Source of the DNA: Leucobacter sp. UT-8R-CII-1-4
Lineage (GTDB): Bacteria; Actinomycetota; Actinomycetes; Actinomycetales; Microbacteriaceae
Assembly (NCBI RefSeq): GCF_030010235.1
Contig: NZ_JASCRS010000001.1
Location: 62,001-126,000 of the forward strand
Length of the DNA stretch: 64,000 nt
Direction of reading: 5' to 3'
Part shown: in pieces, positions 9,732 through 17,511 of the stretch
Layout: each line of letters starts with the position of its first letter
How positions within the stretch are numbered: position 1 is the first letter of the stretch
Notes under the pieces: generated by a model
The model's input: the letters and a program-made list of their open reading frames with translations, nothing else
The model's database searches: none
What the model was told of the DNA's origin: nothing
Program-made: the position numbers and the translations under genes

Positions 9732-10315
9732 CGTGTCGCTCGTCCGTGGAATCGCTGTTGGGTGGCGAGAAGGCCGTCGGTAGTGAGAGCTTCGCTCGCG
9801 TCTGCGGCGTCTTCAAGAAGTACTGCGAGGGTATCTTTCTCGGCGCTCGCAAATGGCTTCAGTACGAAGTCGGCAGGGTCTTGCTGCCCGGGCGGGCGAC
9901 CAATACCGATCCGCACACGCAGGAAGTCGGGAGTGCCGAGGGCCTTCGCAATATCGCGCAGACCGTTGTGCCCTCCATGGCCGCCTCCCTGTTTTACTTT
10001 CAGCGAGTCAAAGGGAAGGTCAAGTTCGTCGTGCAACACAATGATTCGTTCTGCGGGTACATCGAAATACTTGGCGAGGGCCGACACTGGCCCACCGGAG
10101 GTATTCATGTAGCCGTTTGACTTTGCAAGCACCATTTTCGGGCCACCGGGGCGCAGAAACCCCTCTGCCACACGCGAGTTTGTTTTGTGCGCCGTGAATT
10201 TGGCGCCGATGCGGTCAGCCAGCACGTCGAGTGCCATCTGTCCAACATTGTGTCTGGTCGCTTCATACTTGGCTCCGGGATTTCCCAAACCAACAATCAG
10301 CCATGCGTCGCCCAC
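9728..10315 (-). CDS. pth: Peptidyl-tRNA hydrolase
   Basis: Releases tRNA from peptidyl-tRNA that has dropped off ribosomes; 195 residues. Family motifs are present: LIVGLGNPGAKYEATRHNVG (catalytic His in the RHNVG element), GYMNTSGGPV, LHDELDLPF, GGHGGHNGLRDI and RVRIGIGRP. The gene has no ATG in a suitable place. The start was set at GTG 10315 because GGAGG lies eight bases upstream and the protein then begins just before the conserved core. The 3' end overlaps mfd as ATGA. Upstream, a strong terminator (10491-10526) separates it from rplY, so pth-mfd probably has its own promoter within 10316-10490. Confidence 0.93.
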   Translation of the reverse strand: MGDAWLIVGLGNPGAKYEATRHNVGQMALDVLADRIGAKFTAHKTNSRVAEGFLRPGGPKMVLAKSNGYMNTSGGPVSALAKYFDVPAERIIVLHDELDLPFDSLKVKQGGGHGGHNGLRDIAKALGTPDFLRVRIGIGRPPGQQDPADFVLKPFASAEKDTLAVLLEDAADASEALTTDGLLATQQRFHGRATR

Positions 10316-10490
10316 GGGCTCGCCCTCCGTCTTCTTTTTGCGCCAGAAAAATGCCACCGAACTATCGAACCACACTGCAGTGCAAATGCCCGCAAAACAG
10401 TGTTGTTTCGTCGCCGGTTTCGCTAGCAGGGTACCGATTGCCGCCCACCTGGCGATCCAGCGACCCGTGCAGCAGGGCCGCCTAAACAGA

Positions 10491-10526
10491 AAACAAACCC
10501 CGCCAATCGCTCGGCGGGGTTTGTTT
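10491..10526. terminator. Rho-independent terminator after rplY
   Basis: Perfect 14-bp inverted repeat (AAACAAACCCCGCC and complement) with an eight-base loop. It starts 15 bases past the rplY stop, with T/A-rich ends supplying the U-tract. It separates rplY from pth. Confidence 0.92.
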
Positions 10527-10541
10527 GAAGTGTAAGAAGAC

Positions 10542-11126
10542 TTACTCGGCTGCTGCCTCTTCGCCCTCTTCGTCAGCCTTCGAGCCGCGTGGCTCAACGA
10601 CCTGCACAACGAGCTGGTCTGCTGCGTCGAGCAGGGTCTCGTCGCTTGCAAGCTTGACATCGCCAGCGAGCACACGCGAACCAGCTTCGAAGCCCTCGAT
10701 GCTGACCTCAACGTGCTCTGGGATGTTCGTTGCTGGAACGCTCAGGCGGATGGTGTTGAGCTCCTGCAGTGCGTTGGTGCCCGAGAATGGGGTGCCAACG
10801 ATTACGAGTGGAACCTCAACCTCAACGGTCTCGCCCTTCTTCACGATGATCAGGTCAACGTGCTCGATCATCTGGAGCACAGGGTTCTTCTGTACGTCCT
10901 TGACGAGAACGAGCTGCTTCTTGCCCTCAATGTCGAGTTCAATCAGTGCGTTAGCGTGACGAACGATCAGTCCCAGTGGGTGGGTCTCAACCGAGAGGTG
11001 CAGTGGTGCCTCGCCGTGGCCGTATACGACCACTGGGGTCTTGCCGATTGCACGAAGCTTGCGGGCTACGCCCTTGCCGAATGCCTCACGTGGGGTTGCG
11101 ACAAGCGGTGATGCCTGGCTGCTCAT
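10542..11126 (-). CDS. rplY: 50S ribosomal protein L25/general stress protein Ctc
   Basis: 5S rRNA-binding protein of the long CTC type; 194 residues. The L25 beta-barrel is recognisable in FGKGVARKLRAIGKTPVVVYG and HVDLIIVKKGETVEVEVPL. The C-terminal TL5-like domain (VPATNIPEHVEVSIEGFEAG) ends in an acidic tail, ADEEGEEAAAE. The start at 11126 has AGGAGA about seven bases upstream. The longer open frame to 11375 runs through the upstream intergenic region and was not used. The gene is followed directly by a strong terminator and is probably monocistronic. Its promoter should lie in 11127-11300. Confidence 0.95.
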   Translation of the reverse strand: MSSQASPLVATPREAFGKGVARKLRAIGKTPVVVYGHGEAPLHLSVETHPLGLIVRHANALIELDIEGKKQLVLVKDVQKNPVLQMIEHVDLIIVKKGETVEVEVPLVIVGTPFSGTNALQELNTIRLSVPATNIPEHVEVSIEGFEAGSRVLAGDVKLASDETLLDAADQLVVQVVEPRGSKADEEGEEAAAE

Positions 11127-11349
11127 AATAATCTCCTGTAGCGGGCTTGCGCCCATCTGGGCGGCCTGGGCCGCCAGTCTGAATTGCCTCGCCGTGTGGC
11201 GCGTCAGATAGGGCCCGCTAAAGGCTCCACCGCGTCGATCACGGGCGCAAGCGCCCCTCGCCGAAGTACAAGAAAAGAGTTTACCCCATTCAACGGCACC
11301 ACGCACAATTGGACAGTCCGGTTCGCAATGAAGCAGCGAAAAACCGGAA

Positions 11350-11379
11350 GGGGGTGGAATTGCTTCGCAACCCACCCCC
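11350..11379 (-). terminator. Rho-independent terminator of the HisD-family gene
   Basis: GGGGGTGG and its complement frame an inner TTGC/GCAA pair, a stable stem 40 bases past the stop of the dehydrogenase gene. On that strand the stem is followed by TTCCGGTTTTT. It lies in the 292-base gene-free stretch 11127-11418, which otherwise contains only the presumed rplY promoter; no other feature was seen there. Confidence 0.8.
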
Positions 11380-11418
11380 CTCGGCGATCAACCAGATCTG
11401 CACCAAATACGGTTTTTG

Positions 11419-12735
11419 TTAGGCGTTGAAACGATCCAGGCGCATCTGCGCGGTCGCCTCGTGTGCAGCCATACCCTCGGATGCCGAGATGGTGATGGTC
11501 GCCGGCGCCAAAAGTGGCGTCGCCTGCTTCTCAATGTGCTGGTAAGTCAGCGGCTTGAGGTAGCGCGAGACCGAGAGTCCAGCGCTGTGCTTTGCGCCGC
11601 CCGCGGTTGGCAGGGTGTGGTTCGTGCCTGCCATGCCCTTGTCAGAGTAGGCGACGGTACTCCACTCACCGAGGAACACTGAGCCGTAGTTGGTGAGGTT
11701 CTCGTGGTACCACTTGTCGTCTGCGGTGATCACTTCGAGGTGCTCTGGAGCCAGATCGTCCATCAGCGCTACCGCAACCTCGCGCGAGTCAGCAACAGTG
11801 ACTGAACCATAGTCGCGCCAAGCTGGCCCGCAGATTGAAGCGGTTGCGAGAGTTTCGAGCTGACGTTCAACGGCGGCCATCACTGCTCGTCCGTGCGCCT
11901 CATCGGTAGTAACGAGGGCTGCGGGTGAGTTCGGTCCGTGTTCTGCCTGGCCGAGCAGATCAGCAGCTACGAGTTCTGGATCTGCGGTCTCGTCAGAAAT
12001 CACAGCGACTTCTGATGGGCCGGCCAAGAGATCGATTGCAGCGCGGCCAAAGAGCTGACGCTTCGCTTCTGCGACGAAGGCGTTGCCTGCGCCAACGAGC
12101 ATGTCTACTGGCAGTTCGTCGATCAGGCCGTAGGCCATCGCAGCAAGCGCCTGTACGCCACCGAGCAAGAACACTCGATCTGCGCCCGAGACGTGTGCGG
12201 TGTACAGCACAGCGTCGTTTGCGAGACCGTTTGGCTGTGGCGGGGTGCACGCTACGACGTGTGGCACGCCTGCCGCTTTGGCAACGCCGACTGTCATAAA
12301 TGCGCTCGCGGTGAGCGGGAATCGACCAGCTGGCATGTACGCACCGACGCGCCCCACCGGAACATAGCGCACACCGGTGTGCAGGCCAGGAGCGAGTTCA
12401 AAGTCAAAATCGACGTGTCCCTCACGCTGGCGGCGGGCGAATGCCTGTGTGCGCTCGGCGCCCAGCTCGATCGCCTGGCGCAGCTCTGCGTCAATCCGAT
12501 CACCGCTTGAGGCAATGGTCTTCGCCGAAATTTCGAAGTCGTCCCCTTCCCAGTTGTCGAGCTTCTTTGCGTAGTCGCGCACGGCGTCAAGGCCACGCTT
12601 TTCAATGTCGAGCAGCATTGCCGAAACGGTCTCTACGACCTTCGGGTCGCGCTGCGCTGCGGGAACGTCGAGTGGTGTCTTCAGGCGGGTGTAGCTGCCT
12701 TCGTACTTGGAAAGAATTGGAGTCGTGAACTTCAT
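11419..12735 (-). CDS. Histidinol dehydrogenase family oxidoreductase (probably not the biosynthetic HisD)
   Basis: 438-residue NAD-dependent dehydrogenase of the HisD fold. Catalytic elements of HisD are kept: APEHLEV (catalytic Glu-His), zinc ligands in GQAEHGPNSP (Gln and His), an Asp in YSDKGMAGTNHTLPT, and a His in SEGMAAHEA. The YxRLKTPLDV opening and the missing his operon (no hisC or hisB nearby) resemble the HisD-like catabolic dehydrogenases, for example those acting on sulfopropanediol, more than biosynthetic HisD. It is divergent from a LysR regulator, 71 bases apart. Its promoter shares a composite element with that of an ABC transporter 3.5 kb away, so a catabolic role on an imported substrate is inferred. 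The exact substrate is unknown; histidinol cannot be excluded. Confidence 0.85.
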   Translation of the reverse strand: MKFTTPILSKYEGSYTRLKTPLDVPAAQRDPKVVETVSAMLLDIEKRGLDAVRDYAKKLDNWEGDDFEISAKTIASSGDRIDAELRQAIELGAERTQAFARRQREGHVDFDFELAPGLHTGVRYVPVGRVGAYMPAGRFPLTASAFMTVGVAKAAGVPHVVACTPPQPNGLANDAVLYTAHVSGADRVFLLGGVQALAAMAYGLIDELPVDMLVGAGNAFVAEAKRQLFGRAAIDLLAGPSEVAVISDETADPELVAADLLGQAEHGPNSPAALVTTDEAHGRAVMAAVERQLETLATASICGPAWRDYGSVTVADSREVAVALMDDLAPEHLEVITADDKWYHENLTNYGSVFLGEWSTVAYSDKGMAGTNHTLPTAGGAKHSAGLSVSRYLKPLTYQHIEKQATPLLAPATITISASEGMAAHEATAQMRLDRFNA

Positions 12736-12764
12736 AATCTGATGCTAAGAAGCCCACTCATCAC

Positions 12765-12809
12765 GCACAATGGGCCAGTACCTTCTATATGCCATAGGAT
12801 TTATCTATG
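12765..12809. promoter_or_regulatory. Predicted LysR-type operator, site A (dehydrogenase/LysR divergent promoter)
   Basis: Contains GCACAATG (12765), CCTTCTATAT (12781-12790) and the dyad CATAG-N7-CTATG (12793-12809). The dyad satisfies the T-N11-A rule of LysR-type sites. The same elements, with GCACAATG and CATAG at identical 28-base spacing, recur at 16327-16371 before the ABC transporter operon, in the same orientation relative to the target gene. The dyad overlaps the lysR ATG (12807), which would allow autoregulation. Confidence 0.7.
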
Positions 12810-13784
12810 ACAATTACGCAGCTGCGCGCATTTGTATACGCGGCCGATCAAGGATCGTTCACGGCGGCAGCCACAATGCTTGGGGTTTCACAACCGACCA
12901 TCTCGGCGCTGATTCGAAAACTCGAAGAACATCACGAACTTTCACTCTTCATTCGCGCCGGTCGCAAACTCAACCTGACAGCAGCTGGCCAAGAATTGCT
13001 GATCTGGGCTCGCCAGATAGTCGACACTTCAGATCGCGCAGACGATGCACTCATCGAACTGCGTGGCATTCAGCGCGGCTCAATTTCGCTCGGCGTGCTA
13101 CGCAACGCCAACTTCTACTTCCTGTCAGATCTGGTAGAGCAGTTTCATCGCAAGCGCCCCAACGTGCGACTTCGCCTCTTTGGGCAGAACTCCTTCGAAG
13201 TCGTCGAAGGTGTACGCGATGGTCGTCTTGAGGCAGGAATCGTGGCGCTGCCGGTGCCCGACCAAGAACTCGAAGTGTTTCCGCTCATTCAAGACGAGGT
13301 GCTTTGGGCTTCGGCCGATCCAGCGCGAGTAGCTGCACCGGTCACCATCGAACAGATCACTTCAAACCCGATCGTGCTCTATGACGCGAGCCACAGCTGG
13401 AACGACCCGACCCGGCGACAGCTCAGCGAGCGCGCCCAAGAGCGAGGGCTTCGGCTCGAACCACTGGTTGAGGTGGAGTATCTTGAAACCGCTCTCGATC
13501 TGGTGACGCGCGGCATCGGCGACACAATGATTTCGCGCGCTGCGGCCCAGGGCAAGAACTTCCCCAAGCAGTTGCACTGTGCCCCGTTCGCCGAACCGCT
13601 TTACGACACGATTGCCGTGGTGCGCCGCCGCAACAGCATCTACTCCCCCGCAATTATCGAATTGATCGACCTGGTAAGCGCTCTGCTGAAAAAGCGCGCG
13701 AACTCTGCCGAGTTGCCTGGCACTTCGGAATTACGTTTGCCGACAACGGCTGAGCGCCCCGTAGCCACCACCAGCGAAAGCTAG
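12807..13784 (+). CDS. LysR-family transcriptional regulator
   Basis: 325 residues. The N-terminal winged helix (residues 1-60) carries TITQLRAFVYAADQGSFTAA and the recognition helix region LGVSQPTISALIRKLE. Residues 90-300 form the periplasmic-binding-protein-like effector domain (RGSISLGVLRNANFYFLSDL, GRLEAGIVALPV). It is divergent from the HisD-family gene. Matching dyads before that gene and before the SBP gene suggest that this protein controls both and itself. No SD is seen before the ATG, and the dyad overlaps it. A large terminator hairpin overlaps the 3' end. The effector is unknown. Confidence 0.92.
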   Translation: MTITQLRAFVYAADQGSFTAAATMLGVSQPTISALIRKLEEHHELSLFIRAGRKLNLTAAGQELLIWARQIVDTSDRADDALIELRGIQRGSISLGVLRNANFYFLSDLVEQFHRKRPNVRLRLFGQNSFEVVEGVRDGRLEAGIVALPVPDQELEVFPLIQDEVLWASADPARVAAPVTIEQITSNPIVLYDASHSWNDPTRRQLSERAQERGLRLEPLVEVEYLETALDLVTRGIGDTMISRAAAQGKNFPKQLHCAPFAEPLYDTIAVVRRRNSIYSPAIIELIDLVSALLKKRANSAELPGTSELRLPTTAERPVATTSES

Positions 13785-13808
13785 TGGTGTCAGTCGGGGC
13801 GCTCAGCC
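13748..13808. terminator. Bidirectional terminator overlapping the lysR 3' end
   Basis: Perfect 14-bp arms (GGCTGAGCGCCCCG and complement) enclose an inner CACCAC/GTGGTG pair. The left arm lies in the last codons of lysR, and the stop codon is in the loop. It lies between lysR and the convergent ABC ATPase gene. Confidence 0.85.
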
Positions 13809-13843
13809 TGCACCGCGAACGGCAAACTCTGTGACGGGAATGC

Positions 13844-14725
13844 CTAGTCGAGTTCCTCAGGCAGCACTGTGACGACCTCGGTTTCAGGGGTGTCCAGAAT
13901 GCCAGATCGACGAAGCAGTGCGCGAGTCTTGCTGTGTTGCGGGTTTGAGAACACCTCATCGGGGTGACCCTGCTCGACAATCTGACCGCCATCCATCACT
14001 ACGATACGGTCGGCAATTTCACGAGCGAACTGCATCTCGTGGGTCACGATCATCATGGTGGTGCCGGTCGCGGCGATTTTCTTGATTACCGCGAGCACTT
14101 CACCGACGAGCTCAGGGTCGAGCGCCGACGTCGGCTCGTCGAAGAGCATCACATTCGGCTCCATAGCGAGTGCGCGCGCAATGGCTACACGCTGCTTTTG
14201 GCCGCCGGAGAGTCGTGAGGGGTAGTTTTCCATACGGTCGGCCAGGCCAACCATCTTGAGCGCCGGTTCGGCGAGCGCTTGAGCATCATTCTTCGACATC
14301 TTTTTCACGTCACGAAGCGGCGCCATCACGTTACCGAGCGCGGTTTTGTTCATAAAAAGATTGAAGTGCTGAAACACCATGCCGATATCGGTGCGTTTTC
14401 GCGCGGTCGAAGCCGCAGACTCTGCGATCAATCGGCCGTCACGTTCTCGGTACCCCACCAGGTGGTCGTTCACGAGAATGCGACCGGAATCGATCACCTC
14501 AAGTTTGTTGATGCAGCGCAGCAGGGTTGATTTTCCCGAACCGCTCGAACCAATCAGCACAACAACTTCGCCCGAGATCACGTCAAGGTCGACGCCCTTC
14601 AATACTTCAAGGGTGCGGCGTTGGTCTTTCTTTCCGAAGATACGCTGCCAGAAAGTTGGCTTGTCGCCGATCAAAAAGCTCTTGTGAACGTCTTGAATAC
14701 TGATGACTGGGTTAGGCACGAGCAC
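13844..14725 (-). CDS. Amino acid ABC transporter ATP-binding protein
   Basis: 293-residue ATPase of the polar amino acid (GlnQ/HisP) type. It has Walker A GSSGSGKSTLL, signature LSGGQKQRVAIARAL, Walker B VMLFDEPTSALDPE and the switch His in MIVTHEMQFA. A short insertion after the first strand (FWQRIFGKKDQRR) is seen in actinobacterial members. The start overlaps the 3' end of the permease gene by 14 bases. It is the last gene of the SBP-permease-ATPase operon. The transported substrate cannot be told from the ATPase. Confidence 0.93.
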   Translation of the reverse strand: MLVPNPVISIQDVHKSFLIGDKPTFWQRIFGKKDQRRTLEVLKGVDLDVISGEVVVLIGSSGSGKSTLLRCINKLEVIDSGRILVNDHLVGYRERDGRLIAESAASTARKRTDIGMVFQHFNLFMNKTALGNVMAPLRDVKKMSKNDAQALAEPALKMVGLADRMENYPSRLSGGQKQRVAIARALAMEPNVMLFDEPTSALDPELVGEVLAVIKKIAATGTTMMIVTHEMQFAREIADRIVVMDGGQIVEQGHPDEVFSNPQHSKTRALLRRSGILDTPETEVVTVLPEELD

Positions 14726-15365
14726 GCACCTTTCTTTCGAGCACGATTACAAGGCGAGACAGCGGCAACGATAGCGCGAGGTACAGCAACGCAGCGGCCG
14801 TGTAAATCTCGACTGTCTGGAACGTCTGCGAGTTCAGCGTGTTTGCGGTTTTCAGAATCTCAGAAACAGCGATCACCGAGGTGAGCGCGGTGTCTTTCAC
14901 CATAGCGATGAAATAGTTGCCGATGGGCCCGAGCGCCACCTTGAACGACTGCGGAATCACAATCTTCCAAAGCGCCTTCGTTGGCGTGTATCCGAGGGAA
15001 AGGGCTGCCTCGGTCTGACCGGTGTCGATCGCGAGAATTGAGGTTCGGTAGACCTCCGACAGATAGGCCGCATAGTTCAGGCCAAGCGCGATGATGCCAG
15101 CCGTGATGGGCTCAAGCTGAATCCCGATAACCGGAAGCACAAAGTAGATGTAGACCAGCTGCACCAGCAGCGGGGTGCCGCGCAGGATCTCGACATAGAT
15201 GGTCGCGATTGCGCGCAGGATCTTGCTATTTGAGAGACGCGCGAGCGCAACCAGCAAACCAAGCACCAGCGCGAGCAGCATCGCACCAACGGCGAGCTGG
15301 GCGACAACCGGCACCGCCTTGAGCAGACTCGGGATGACCCCGATCACGTTTTCGATGAACTCCAA
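14712..15365 (-). CDS. Amino acid ABC transporter permease
   Basis: 217-residue inner-membrane permease of the HisM/GlnP family with about five hydrophobic helices. The conserved EAA-like loop appears around QTEAALSLGYTPTKALWKIVIPQ, and the typical VEILRGTPLLVQLVYIYF stretch is present. A single permease gene implies a homodimer. It follows the SBP gene after a hairpin at 15389-15422 and overlaps the ATPase gene. Confidence 0.92.
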   Translation of the reverse strand: MEFIENVIGVIPSLLKAVPVVAQLAVGAMLLALVLGLLVALARLSNSKILRAIATIYVEILRGTPLLVQLVYIYFVLPVIGIQLEPITAGIIALGLNYAAYLSEVYRTSILAIDTGQTEAALSLGYTPTKALWKIVIPQSFKVALGPIGNYFIAMVKDTALTSVIAVSEILKTANTLNSQTFQTVEIYTAAALLYLALSLPLSRLVIVLERKVRARA

Positions 15366-15388
15366 AGCTTCTTACTCCTCAAATGAGT

Positions 15389-15422
15389 CAGCAGTGAGGC
15401 GCCCAAAGACGCCCCACTGCTG
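15389..15422 (-). terminator. Intercistronic hairpin between SBP and permease genes
   Basis: CAGCAGTG and its complement, plus GGCG/CGCC after one mismatch, form a stem 10 bases past the SBP stop. There is no T-run. Such hairpins in ABC operons often raise SBP expression over the membrane components by stopping part of the transcription or protecting the 3' end of the SBP mRNA. Confidence 0.6.
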
Positions 15423-15432
15423 CTCGCTCACA

Positions 15433-16239
15433 TTATTCGGCGACGTTGTCCTGGCCGAGTCCGTACTTCTCAAGGATTTCGAGGTACTTCGGAGTCGACT
15501 TCAGCTTTGCGAGCGCTTCGTTAAGCTGCTCACGCAGTTCATCGCTTTCGGCATCCTGACGGAATGCGGCGGCAATGGTGCCCGGGAAGTAAGGATCGTA
15601 TGGGGTAACGAGCTTTACCTTGTCGTTCGGGTTCTGTACGAGGCTCCACGCGACAACTGCCTGGTCGGTAAACGCAGCGTCTACCTGGCCATTTGCGACG
15701 GCCTGCAGCAGATTCGCCTGCGAGTCGTACTGCTTGATCTGGGCGTCATCGCTGAGGCTCTGCGCAATTTCGAGGTGGGTGGTGCCGGTCATCACGCCGA
15801 TATTCATACCCTTGGCCTCGTCGCGGTTCTTCAGCGTCGAGTTTGCTGGCACGAGCATACCCTCACCCTGGTAGTACCAGGTGTCTGAGAAGGCGAGTGT
15901 TTCCTTGCGCTTGTCGGTTACGTAGAGGCCGTCTGCGATGAAGTCGGCCTTCTTTGAAAGCACTGTCTGTGGCATGGTTGCGAAGTCGGTCACGATGACC
16001 TCAACGTTCCAGTTCAGATCTTCGGCGATCGCGTTCAGAATCTCACCGTCGATACCGGTCAGTTCGTTGGTCGAGTCGTCGAGGTACGAGAATGGTGCGT
16101 CGTTCGAGGTAACGATGGTGACGGTGCGAGCTCCGTCGGCCGATTCTTCGCTTGGAGCGCTCGATGCCGAGCACGCGCTAAGCGCGAGAGCTCCGGCTGC
16201 CACAGCAGCCAGCAGGGCAAGGTTCTTCTTGATAGCCAT
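15433..16239 (-). CDS. Amino acid ABC transporter substrate-binding lipoprotein
   Basis: 268 residues from the ATG at 16239. It has a lipoprotein signal (KKNLALLAAVAAGALALSAC, lipidated Cys near residue 21) followed by a type II solute-binding domain of the bacterial extracellular SBP family 3. Recognisable parts are FSYLDDSTNELTGIDGEILNAIAEDL, VTDKRKETLAFSDTWYYQGEG, and QANLLQAVANGQVDAAFTDQ. An upstream extension of 31 residues was rejected because the signal peptide would be internal. It is the first gene of the transporter operon. The predicted LysR site B lies about 90-130 bases upstream. The ligand is probably a polar amino acid or amino compound. Confidence 0.93.
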   Translation of the reverse strand: MAIKKNLALLAAVAAGALALSACSASSAPSEESADGARTVTIVTSNDAPFSYLDDSTNELTGIDGEILNAIAEDLNWNVEVIVTDFATMPQTVLSKKADFIADGLYVTDKRKETLAFSDTWYYQGEGMLVPANSTLKNRDEAKGMNIGVMTGTTHLEIAQSLSDDAQIKQYDSQANLLQAVANGQVDAAFTDQAVVAWSLVQNPNDKVKLVTPYDPYFPGTIAAAFRQDAESDELREQLNEALAKLKSTPKYLEILEKYGLGQDNVAE

Positions 16240-16326
16240 AAGTATGTGACTCTTCCTTGTTTCAATACCGAGTGACTGCAACGTCGCCGACACTACCTTT
16301 TCAAGTCTCGGCTGGCAGAAAGCATT

Positions 16327-16371
16327 GCACAATGTGCCTGCCTTCTATATTCGCCATAGAACAAGGCTATG
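16327..16371. promoter_or_regulatory. Predicted LysR-type operator, site B (ABC transporter operon)
   Basis: GCACAATG (16327-16334), CCTTCTATAT (16341-16350) and CATAG-N7-CTATG (16355-16371, T-N11-A type) match site A at 12765-12809. GCACAATG is itself part of the palindrome CATTGCACAATG here. It lies 88 bases before the SBP start and 51 bases past the homoserine-dehydrogenase-like stop. Confidence 0.7.
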
Positions 16372-16422
16372 AGTCATGGTGTCTCAGCAGACACTCTCAG
16401 ACCTAGCGGCATGCCCGACGAT

Positions 16423-17433
16423 TCAACGCTGAATTTCGCGCACCAAATGTTCGAAATCTTTCAGCGCCGCCGCAACGGTAGCAGCGGGGCTAGAAGCGCC
16501 TCCAAGAATGGAGTACTCCCCCAGATCCCTCGTGACAACAAATACACCCTTGGTGCTGCCACTGGTACGCGAATAAGGGTGATCCTTTTTATACGCTTGC
16601 AATGATACGCGGGCGCTGAGCGAATTATCTGAACGCTCAATCACCCCGACAAGCGCGGGTTTTTCTGCGCTGGATCGCCAAGCCTGCATCTGAGCCTCAG
16701 TGATCTCGCGCACGCTCTGCCGCGGCACATCAGCCAACGACAACCACTCACCAAAAGCGAAACCCGCAATGATCACAAGTTTTGCTGCGGTATCAAAACC
16801 GTCAAGATCAAACGTTGGATCAGCCTCAGCGATCCCAAGTTCACGCGCAACAGCAAGCGCATCCTCAAGGTTCTGGTTGTTGCGCCACATCTCATCAAGC
16901 ACAAACGCCGCAGTCCCAGTGAGCACCGCCTCAACCCGCTCAACACCAGCACCAGCCAAATCGTGACTCACAAAGTCAATCACCGGCAGCGCCGCAGCGC
17001 CCGCTGCACTCGCGAACACACGCACACCCTGCTCGGCAGCGCGCGCAGTGAGACGATCACCGGCGCACACGAGCGCGCCCTTTGCGATCGCAATGCAGTG
17101 CATCTTGCGATCCAGCGCGCCCTCGAAATACCCGAGCCCAGGCTGCCCCGAGACATAGTCGCTCGGGCCCGCCTCAAAAAGCACGTCTGCCTGCACCTCA
17201 TCGAGCCATGCGGCGCCCGTGAGACCCTGCCGCCACACAGCACGATCGAACAGAGCATCTTGAGCGATGCCACGCGGATCAGCAAGACCGGCAGAGCTCG
17301 AACAAAAGCCCGCAATGAGCACATCTATGCCCAGACGATCACGATACTCGGCACGTCGCCGCAATAGCGTGTTAGCAAGCGCTCTGCCGACACCGCCAGC
17401 ACCCGCAATTGCCACTCTGATTTCGCGAGTCAT
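16423..17433 (-). CDS. Homoserine dehydrogenase-like protein without ACT domain
   Basis: 336 residues from the ATG at 17433, with AGGAAG about nine bases upstream. The N-terminal Rossmann domain has VAIAGAGGVGRALAN. The substrate domain carries the catalytic Lys region (CIAIAKGALVC), LTGTAAFVLDEM and DPTFDLDGFDTAAKL, matching homoserine dehydrogenase family blocks. The C-terminal regulatory ACT domain of biosynthetic homoserine dehydrogenases is absent, and the usual partners (thrC, thrB) are not adjacent. It stands upstream of the LysR-linked ABC operon on the same strand, so a catabolic or accessory role is possible. It could also be a stand-alone biosynthetic copy. Confidence 0.82.
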   Translation of the reverse strand: MTREIRVAIAGAGGVGRALANTLLRRRAEYRDRLGIDVLIAGFCSSSAGLADPRGIAQDALFDRAVWRQGLTGAAWLDEVQADVLFEAGPSDYVSGQPGLGYFEGALDRKMHCIAIAKGALVCAGDRLTARAAEQGVRVFASAAGAAALPVIDFVSHDLAGAGVERVEAVLTGTAAFVLDEMWRNNQNLEDALAVARELGIAEADPTFDLDGFDTAAKLVIIAGFAFGEWLSLADVPRQSVREITEAQMQAWRSSAEKPALVGVIERSDNSLSARVSLQAYKKDHPYSRTSGSTKGVFVVTRDLGEYSILGGASSPAATVAAALKDFEHLVREIQR

Positions 17434-17470
17434 GTGCTCAAGCTTCCTGTCGCCCAATACCCCTAAAACA

Positions 17471-17499
17471 CGTGTAGCCGCCCCGAGGACGGCTACACG
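17471..17499 (-). terminator. Rho-independent terminator of glmU-prs
   Basis: Perfect 10-bp arms (CGTGTAGCCG and complement) with a nine-base loop, 12 bases after the prs stop. On that strand the stem is followed by TGTTTTAG. It separates prs from the homoserine-dehydrogenase-like gene. Confidence 0.88.
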
Positions 17500-17511
17500 A
17501 TAAAGCAATGC

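Noticed and set aside
11350..11379. Possible riboswitch in the gene-free stretch before rplY
   Set aside because: The only structure is a GC stem followed by T-rich sequence on the dehydrogenase strand, which is a plain terminator.
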